A stretch of 64,000 bases of DNA from Diphasiastrum complanatum (lineage: Eukaryota > Streptophyta > Lycopodiopsida > Lycopodiales > Lycopodiaceae). The notes under the pieces were generated by a model. It was given only the letters and a program-made list of their open reading frames with translations, did no database searches and was not told the DNA's origin. Position numbers and translations under genes: made by a program. Within the stretch, counting starts at the first letter, position 1. Every line of letters starts with the position of its first letter. The stretch spans positions 10,679,246 through 10,743,245 of the forward strand of contig CM055098.1 in assembly GCA_029204225.1 (NCBI GenBank). Reading direction: 5' to 3'. Positions 57,744-64,000 of this stretch are shown in pieces.

Positions 57744-58585
57744 CGAGGTCTATGACTTCTAGCCTTTTCTTTGGATGAGTTGTCTCTCCCTCATAGTTTA
57801 AAATCTCTAGCATTTGGGATAAAAGGCCCAGAATTTGAGGGAATGACCTTCACATTTTCTTCTAGATGCTCCAGTTCAAAACCCAAACTCAAACTTCAAA
57901 TCCTGACTAAAGTCTAAGCCTAAGTCCATAAAATTCTCCTATATTACAATGACTAAAGGCTTTGGCATCTTAATAGACTTACTGTCCTAGTCAAGCTCAA
58001 AAATTTGACAGTGATTAGTTTTCAATCATAACAAGACTATATTCAGATGGATACTTGGTTGGCTCTCCATTGAAAATTATCAAGCATTTTTGTTAGTGAT
58101 CCTCTTCCATTGTTTCATCACTGTGAAGTGGTGGAAGTAGAGATCCAAGTTGATGACATAAACATGACAATTACTTGTTCGATGTCTACAGGGAGCTAGC
58201 TACTTTTGAGTTTGTGATTTCAAGTCTGCTACTTGTGGGCAGCTGATACATATAGCTGTCGTTAGATCTCTCTCTGTAAATCATCCTGATAGTTCTGAAA
58301 GACAAGTACTAATCCTGTAGCCAATGATTCTAGTAAAGGTTTTCCCAGTGATGCTGCAGACTGGTAAATAAAATATGCTATTAGCTTCAAGAAAAACCAA
58401 AAGATCATACATGTTTAAAACTTTTTAGAAGGGGAAATTCCCGAATATTATCACTTCCCAATATTTTATGCGGCGTACAGTTTTATTTCTGATACAGCAT
58501 ACATATATGTCAGCTGCAATTCAGCATATGATCGTTGCGTAATTACACATTGTATCTGCTAATCAAAATAAATCACTACCACTTG
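57744..58585. other. Spacer downstream of the ATL gene
   Basis: No coding family seen. It would contain the 3' untranslated region of the minus-strand ATL gene; AATAAA-like signals on the minus strand near 58,440-58,570 are not distinctive. Confidence 0.4.
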
Positions 58586-59081
58586 TCACATGAATTGCCT
58601 TGGAATCTCAGAAAAATGCCTTCTGCCATGAACAAAGTGAAAGATCTTTCCCCCAGAGAAGGATCGCCTCATAGTTGACCCTGCTGTCAGTGAGCCTGAG
58701 TTACTGAGTGCAATAGCAAATTGATCTCCAGCTATGGTCTCAGTACTTTTCTCCTTTGGCTTTAATTCATGACTCATACTTTTATTCAGGCGCTGGGATG
58801 CCTGATCAGTTGTTGATCTATAATTGTTGCTCCTAATTGACTTCCATTCATGGCTGGAGTTCAGCCACTTCCAGGTCTTTGCAGCTGCACCAGAGCTTGT
58901 GTTGCTCAAAACTGGTCCCTCACCAGTTCCACTGTTGCTTGCTAATTGCCCCTGCATCATCTGTTGATCCTGATTGGCACTACCACTGGCACTGGCACTG
59001 GAAGATGGTGCCCCTTCACTAATATGCACTACCATGTGTTGCTCCTTGCTAGACTTGTACTTTTTCATCAACAATGAGGCT
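58586..59081 (-). CDS. ATL-type RING-H2 gene, C-terminal part
   Basis: An open stretch whose last residues (MRRSFSGGKIFHFVHGRRHF, then SEIPRQFM) match the conserved RSFSxGxxFFxxxGR tail of many ATL ubiquitin ligases; the rest is Ser/Asn/Gly-rich. It lies in the right order and orientation just after the RING part. The frame is preceded by an in-frame TAG at 59,093-59,095, and a pyrimidine-rich run ending in CAG (CTTTGTCCCTCAG) at 59,080-59,092 looks like a 3' splice site. So this is either a second exon or the downstream half of a gene split by an insertion. The first ATG inside it is at 59,068. Confidence 0.6.
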
Positions 59082-59362
59082 GAGGGACAAAGCTAAAAGA
59101 TGCATCAACACTTAAGGAAGTAACCCTCCCAACTGATTTTCTGCGCAGCTCAAAAAACTCCAAGGAAATCCGGTGGAGTTGGAACGCCTGAGGTGCGGGA
59201 AGGGCTGCCGCCTGGTTGATGAATGTCTTCTCATCGGATGTCCTTTCTTATATAGCCCCTTTGGTGTCCTTCCTTTCTTATATAGCCCCTTTGGTGTCCT
59301 GTACACTGAAAGCACGGCTTAGCAGACGCATTCTTGAGGGCAGCCATGTATTCTTTGTGATT
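59082..59362 (-). other. Intron or insertion between the two halves of the ATL gene
   Basis: About 280 bp with stops in the ATL frame. It contains a perfect 2 x 30 bp tandem repeat and follows directly on a copia RNase H-like peptide. No matching 5' splice site could be fixed with confidence. ATL genes are commonly intronless, so an insertion is favoured. Confidence 0.45.
59241..59300 (+). repeat. Perfect 2 x 30 bp tandem repeat
   Basis: TCCTTTCTTATATAGCCCCT plus ten bases, repeated exactly with no spacer. In one minus-strand frame it encodes a repeated ten-residue unit (TPKGLYKKG-like). Confidence 0.95.
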
Positions 59363-59420
59363 CTAAACTGGATTTTTGGCAAGGTGAATGCAGCTTTGGT
59401 TGTCGCAAGATATAGTAGTC
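59363..59420 (-). pseudogene. Copia RNase H scrap fused to the ATL frame
   Basis: In frame with the ATL ORF it reads ISCDNQSCIHLAKNPV, the signature of the second catalytic Asp region of copia RNase H (CDNQSxIxLxxNPV). It ends in a stop. Similarity on either side was not recognised, so it is a short fragment. Confidence 0.72.
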
Positions 59421-60328
59421 GCAGTAGTCGCATCCACATGTGGTTCATGATCATCGTCTCCGCCAAGACTGCCCAATTGCAAAATCCTCCGTGAAAGTGA
59501 AAATTCAGATCTGATTCGATGCGTTCCTTCATCGCTTGCGGTCGTAGAGGACATTCTTGACAGTAACGAAAAAGGCAACCCTCCGCCTCGGGAGAATGAA
59601 GAATCAGCCGATCGTGATTCCCCATATGAATTTGGATCACCATTCACTAATGAGGATAATGTCTGATCGGGAGCAGACTCATGTGATGGTTGAGACTCGT
59701 ATGAGGGTGCTAGGTCTTGCTGTCGCTGCTGAGCTGCGGAACTATGTGGAGCATTAGCTGCAGCCTCCTGAATCAGGAATATGGGTGCACGGCATAAAGG
59801 GCAGTTTGAATGTGAGTTTAGCCACGTATCGATGCAAGGGAGGTGGAAAGCATGGCCGCATTTTGGGAGCAGTCGAAGATGCTCATGATCTTGGAACTCG
59901 CTCAAGCAAACTGAACACTCCGTGCTATCTACCAATACATCTTCCTCTCTGAATGAATAAACCGGAATCTTTTCGATCAGATCTTCACCGACGCCATTTG
60001 ACGTCTGGTTCAAAGCAAACTCGAAATCCAGAATTGCACGATTATTGTCGTCTGGTAGCTGACGCACCCTGCGAATCCGCCACAGCGTTAACGTAGCGCA
60101 GTATCGCCTGAAGATGCGATAATAGCTCACAAGGATAAATGCAGTGGCCAATATCGCTATGATCATCACCACACGTGGAGTAACGGCGGCAGACTTGCCA
60201 CTACTGCCTGCACTTGCTGTTGTACTGTGGTTGTCTGGGTAGGATGGGGATGGATGATATATGGGTATTTCATGAGCAGGCGTGACTGGGGAACAATTAA
60301 TCCGACCTAGCGACGGCTTAGAATTCAT
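59363..60328 (-). CDS. ATL-family RING-H2 E3 ubiquitin ligase, N-terminal part
   Basis: Membrane-anchored E3 that would transfer ubiquitin from an E2 to target proteins. The start is ATG at 60,328 (MNSKPSLGR); the frame is open upstream to a TGA at 60,407 but has no ATG. A membrane segment (VVMIIAILATAFILVSYY) covers residues 53-70, a basic stretch follows, then a GLD-like motif (GVGEDLIEKIPVY, 112-124). The RING-H2 has C138, C141, P155, C157, H159, H162, C165, W169, C176 and C179, with the exact spacing CX2CX15CX1HX2HX2CX10CX2C of ATLs. A Ser/Gln-rich tail follows. The last about 20 residues before the stop (CDNQSCIHLAKNPV) are a copia RNase H motif and not ATL sequence, so the 3' part is disrupted or chimeric. 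The tail of an ATL is found at 58,586-59,081. Confidence 0.88.
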   Translation of the reverse strand: MNSKPSLGRINCSPVTPAHEIPIYHPSPSYPDNHSTTASAGSSGKSAAVTPRVVMIIAILATAFILVSYYRIFRRYCATLTLWRIRRVRQLPDDNNRAILDFEFALNQTSNGVGEDLIEKIPVYSFREEDVLVDSTECSVCLSEFQDHEHLRLLPKCGHAFHLPCIDTWLNSHSNCPLCRAPIFLIQEAAANAPHSSAAQQRQQDLAPSYESQPSHESAPDQTLSSLVNGDPNSYGESRSADSSFSRGGGLPFSLLSRMSSTTASDEGTHRIRSEFSLSRRILQLGSLGGDDDHEPHVDATTATTISCDNQSCIHLAKNPV

Positions 60329-60441
60329 CCTGGCACCACAAGCATCTCCAGCAGCAGAAATCAGGCCAATATCAGCGACATATTTTCGTATCACCCACGC
60401 AAAGCATCATCTGATGGACTCCACAAATGCTTGCAAATGAC
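60329..60441 (-). promoter_or_regulatory. 5' region of the ATL gene
   Basis: Sequence immediately upstream of the chosen start. No strong TATA box was recognised. The reading frame without ATG at 60,329-60,406 might be part of the 5' untranslated region. Confidence 0.3.
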
Positions 60442-60628
60442 GGCAGTAAATAAGTATGTTCACAGATCTATCTTGTTGCGGAAAAGTCTAATCTGGGCTT
60501 TATGATCATAAATTTCTCTAGATTCAGAATACAATCAAAAGACATCATTTGGCAGTGAATAAGTATGATCACAGCTATATCTTCTTGAGAACAAATCTAC
60601 TTCTGGGCTTTATGATCGCAATTTTCCA
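60442..60628. repeat. Diverged duplication upstream of the ATL gene
   Basis: About 75 bp starting GGCAGTAAATAAGTATG at 60,442 and GGCAGTGAATAAGTATG at 60,551, both ending CTGGGCTTTATGATC-A-AATTT. It lies in the probable promoter of the minus-strand gene. Confidence 0.75.
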
Positions 60629-62179
60629 GTATAGATTACAGCTACCTATAACGTCTCTAGTCATCCAAGACGTGCCTAGGCACTTTGCGTATCAGATTAT
60701 GAAGGTCTTAAGCTTTGCTCCTTATTACTCTGACTACATTGAACCAACAATATGCATAACCTGCAGCAATTCAAGGTTCAGTCAGACTGGTCAAAAAACC
60801 CAAGTCCAGAAAAAGAGGCTGAAGATGGATATTTACAACAGCTCCTCAAAAACCCAAAAAGAAAAATTGATTGGAGAGTGTCCTCAAGAGTCAAGGGTAC
60901 TGATGTTGTTCAAGTAGTCACCTAGGGTTAGGGTTCAAAAATATAACTTGCCACAACAAACTCCACACATCTGCTAGGGTTTTGCAAAATTCTATAGAAA
61001 AAAGCTCCACTTGGCTTGGCTATTCTCTCTCAGTATGATTTATACTAGGATCACTCATAAGCCCTAAAACAAGATTAGAGATGCTAAAGGCCCTACAATT
61101 AGGCTTAGGGCTTCTAAACATGAACCAAAAGCAAGATTAGGATTATCTATGCATATGCCCTTTTTGACAGCCCTTGCAAATCTACAAGACCATGTCTTCT
61201 CCAATCGATTGAGTTGGACTAGATAAGAATCTTAACAAAGGTGCATGCTCGAAGCGCATATGTACATCTTATACACTAAATTGAAGCTAGTGGAAATGTG
61301 CTCTCTCTTTTTAAAAAATTGCAAGAGTTGATGAAAAAGTTAAACTCAAATAAAACTCACTAGTGGAAAATAGGAGCTTTTCATTTTTCATCCTTAATCA
61401 TTCTAGAAGCATGCAACTTTTGGTAAAAATGAGCATTCTTTTTGTTTTATTTTGCATGCCAAGTGGATCATGAGGTTGGGCACACAATGGAATACTAGTC
61501 TTTACTTCATGTAATTTTTTTGACATTTTAAAAAAAAATTACAGTCAAAATTCTTTTGCGAGCATTTGGATGGAGGAAAGAAGTACCCATAAAAACATTT
61601 ATTGTACATTTTTTGAAAATTTCACGATTCTTTCATTTTCAATGGGCAAATGTTTCATGGATTCCAAAAAAAAAATAACAATCCACTCAATGAACTCCAT
61701 AAGACCCCTTTTCTTTAAGCTAATTGATTTTCTAATTTCACTCAACTTTTGGACCTCCATTTTTTTTTCATTTGAAGTCAGATTTCAGTACAATCAAAAG
61801 CAAAACTGATCATATTGTTGAGCTTGACACTGTGCAACTATCTATACTTTCATAATCATTACTTGATTTATTAAATTCAAGTACTCGTATCTTAAGTTCA
61901 TTATTTTGTGGTTTTTTTTACCATTTTTTATACCTCCATAACTTTTTTATTTGACCTCAAAATTGAATGCTCTAAAAAGAAAAAGTAATCAGAACAACGA
62001 GATGAACATTAACTAACTATCAAAATTCAGATTCTTCAATTGTGATTTGTTGCATTTGTATATTGTACCATTTTAAAAATGTGGTGAACATGGAAAACAA
62101 ACAACTGATAAACACAACCCTCCTGAAGAGACCTTGCCTATAGAAGAAGTTTTAAAAGAACCGTAGAATTTAGACCAAC
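60629..62179. other. Unassigned 1.5-kb AT-rich region
   Basis: No coding family, RNA gene or LTR boundary identified. It includes a single AGGGTTAGGGTT run near 60,922 and several poly-A/T runs. Confidence 0.4.
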
Positions 62180-63060
62180 ATTCAGTCATGAGGGAGCCAT
62201 TCCAAGTTGCACATGATTTAATCCTCTGAATGTTGCAGAATATGGAAAGGAATCATGATGCAGATGAAGACAAATATATTGGAACCATGGGTTTCACAAC
62301 AAACAAGATTTCATGAACAACAAAACCATTTCGATGCTTGAGATATTAAGAAAAAAATCACTATTCAAAAATTTAAAAATGATTCCAAATCCATTGACAT
62401 TCAAGAATGGTTGGACAAACTAGATCGCTACTTCATCTTGTTCGACATGCTTGATCCAATGAAAGTTACCTTTGCTATGATTCATTTTAAGGCGGTAGCT
62501 TATAAGTGGTGGAAGAGAATAGAGAATAGAAGAGTGTAACGAGCATGCTAATTGGCTTTTATACAAGAATGCTTGTATCAGCATTTTCAAAAAGCCATTT
62601 CAAGATGATGAAAACTTCAAAAAGTAGATAGAGATACACTAGAGAAGTTCCATACACGAGTATATAATTTTGAGTTTTGGAGTTCAACTTTGAAGCTACC
62701 TACAATTTTTGATGAGGATAATCTAAGAAGATATATAGAACTTGAAGGACTACACAGTGGTTTAAGATTGGGAGCTATTTTGAGTCAGACAGATGGAGTC
62801 ATTGCCTACAAAGTTAGGAGACTCACTAATTTAAAAGCATGATATCCTACTCATGATAAGGAGATGTTGGCCATTGTACATGCACTAAAGAAATGGCACC
62901 ATTATCTATATGGGTCTCAATTCTTGATTGAAGGTGATCATCATAGATTAAAATATTTTATGAGCCAAAGGCAATTGAATGACAAGCAAAACAGATGGTC
63001 GTCACATGTTCAATTTAATAATTTCAATATCTAATATCTTAAAGAGAAAGATAATCTACC
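62180..63060 (+). pseudogene. Ty3/gypsy gag joined to RNase H (deletion remnant)
   Basis: The first part is gag: a LNVAEYGKESW-like start, IQEWLDKLDRYFILFDM, FAMIHFKAVAYKWWKRIE and LEKFHTRVYNFEF (62,390-62,680). At about 62,770 it runs into the RT/RNase H end: GAILSQTDGVIAYKVRRL, THDKEMLAIVHALKKWHHYL, FLIEGDHHRLKYFM and NDKQNRWSSHVQFNNFNI. All of protease and most of RT are missing. The RNase H motif style (YPTHDKEMLAIVHAL) is that of chromovirus-type gypsy elements and differs from the Tat-like copies here. Confidence 0.85.
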
Positions 63061-63207
63061 AAGCCAAGATTATCAACAATTCTAATAGCATATTAAATGC
63101 ATCAGAAAATGAAGATCAACATTGGCACAGAAGAATGCAGTTGCGTATGCATTATAAAAAATATGGTCTTTATAGATGAAGGCATCATCAAATTCTATAG
63201 AGGAATA
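63061..63207. other. Short unassigned spacer
   Basis: Between the gypsy remnant and the next LTR. It may be the decayed start of integrase, but no motif is readable. Confidence 0.3.
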
Positions 63208-64000
63208 TGTTGGGAGAGAGGGAGATGAACGAGTTGAGAAAAAAAGATGTCGTATGTTAGAAACGAAAAATAAGCTCAAAGAGGTAAGACGAACACGAAC
63301 GAGACACGAACTCGAACAAGAAATAAACGAGAAAAGAATTCGAACAGAAAATGTGCGTGCGCAACGGAACGAGCTATACGACTCTCTTTGTAAGCATGAC
63401 TACGCCTATCAGAACAAACAAAACGGTAGTGATGGGAATCACAGTCGTTTTTGATTACGTAGCCAAGCTTTAATATATGAATGAAGCTCCAGAAGAATGG
63501 TTTGTCGCGAATAGTAAGACAAACTATTCGTCGCGAATGATTCGCGAAGAGCTAGACAGTGCTCGACTGATAATTAGTCGTGAATGATTCGTGAAAGACA
63601 AGACCAAATGTTAGTCGTCTATTACCAGAAAGAACAACTAGAAAGATTAGACAGAATGAATTATAAGCATAGCAATATTAACATAGATCTGAACACAGAA
63701 CAGAGAACTATATAAGATTAAGTATATTATGTATACATGTCAATAATGCGGTAGAGCACAAGACAATAGCGGATGAAACCGCGTGCCCTACGAAGCTTAT
63801 GCAATCTGTAAAGGAATAAAACCTTATTGCTGACAATCAAGAATCAATGCGCAAGGCATCTACCTCATCTCATTCACTCATATTTCATTAATCTGAATAC
63901 GCAAATGGTATCCAGTATATATACATTATATTACAGGTGTGCAAATGTGCAAAGTACAGAGTGGATGTGATGTCTGGAAGAGATCGTGGGTGGCTGCAGT
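63208..64000 (+). repeat. LTR (5' part) of a Ty3-type element, cut by window end
   Basis: Starts TGTTGGGAGAGAGG and matches 46,276-45,990 in reverse over the first about 350 bp, which carry many GAACGAG/CGAACA words and inverted TTCGCGAA-type words (GTCGCGAATGATTCGCGAAG near 63,530). ACTATATAAGATT at about 63,707 could be a TATA box and GGAATAAAACC near 63,810 a polyadenylation signal, as expected inside an LTR. The other end is outside the window. Confidence 0.65.

Noticed and set aside
60918-60930. Telomere-like AGGGTTAGGGTT
   Set aside because: Only about two units, no array; too short to be an interstitial telomere.
61570-61809. 79-codon ORF with hydrophobic runs
   Set aside because: Low-complexity AT-rich sequence, no support for a gene.

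Overview
This window is plant nuclear DNA, most likely from a seed plant with a large, repeat-rich genome. The evidence is dense, mutually nested Ty1/copia and Ty3/gypsy LTR retrotransposons with plant-type primer-binding sites (TGGTATCAGAGC for copia, TGGCGCC for the Tat-like gypsy element), a Helitron-type PIF1 helicase remnant, long GA/CT microsatellites, and a single recognisable host gene, an ATL-family RING-H2 E3 ubiquitin ligase. I cannot name the species. Almost every retroelement reading frame is broken by stops or frameshifts, so nearly all coding calls are pseudogenes.

Layout. 1-10.4 kb is a mosaic of fragments: a copia gag remnant, a minus-strand copia pol with its 3' LTR (433-4087), a deleted Tat-like Ty3 element (4088-8290), an inverted piece of the same copia RT family (8300-8914) and a copia gag (9720-10353). 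10.4-13 kb holds a 266-bp GA tract, an antisense Ty3 gag fragment and unassigned DNA. 13,069-24,030 is a complete minus-strand copia element (TSD TCCAC) whose 3' LTR is split by a second complete minus-strand copia element (14,282-19,494). 24.4-25.5 kb is a Helitron helicase remnant. 25.6-44.8 kb is a three-level nest: an old plus-strand copia element, split by a pol-less copia element (25,960-42,067, TSD ACAAG), whose 5' LTR is itself split by a complete 13.2-kb Tat-like Ty3 element (26,330-39,543, TSD CACAT). 44.8-56.3 kb holds further gypsy and copia fragments. 56.3-57.7 kb is CT-microsatellite-rich. 58.6-60.3 kb is the ATL gene on the minus strand, interrupted near its 3' part. 62.2-64 kb is a gypsy gag/RNase H remnant followed by the start of another LTR.

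The most interesting items are: (i) the 13.2-kb Tat-like element, which carries a large extra ORF of unknown function (about 35,574-38,697) between integrase and the 3' LTR, and untranslated regions studded with a recurring CTCGCAGA / TGCGAGAG motif; (ii) two copia copies that have lost essential domains cleanly, one by an in-frame gag-to-integrase fusion and one keeping only LTR-gag-LTR; and (iii) the ATL gene, whose conserved N- and C-terminal parts are separated by about 280 bp containing a copia RNase H motif and a perfect 2 x 30 bp tandem repeat.

All assignments come from reading motifs and comparing copies inside the window. No database search was possible. Boundaries supported by target-site duplications are firm; the other fragment ends are approximate.
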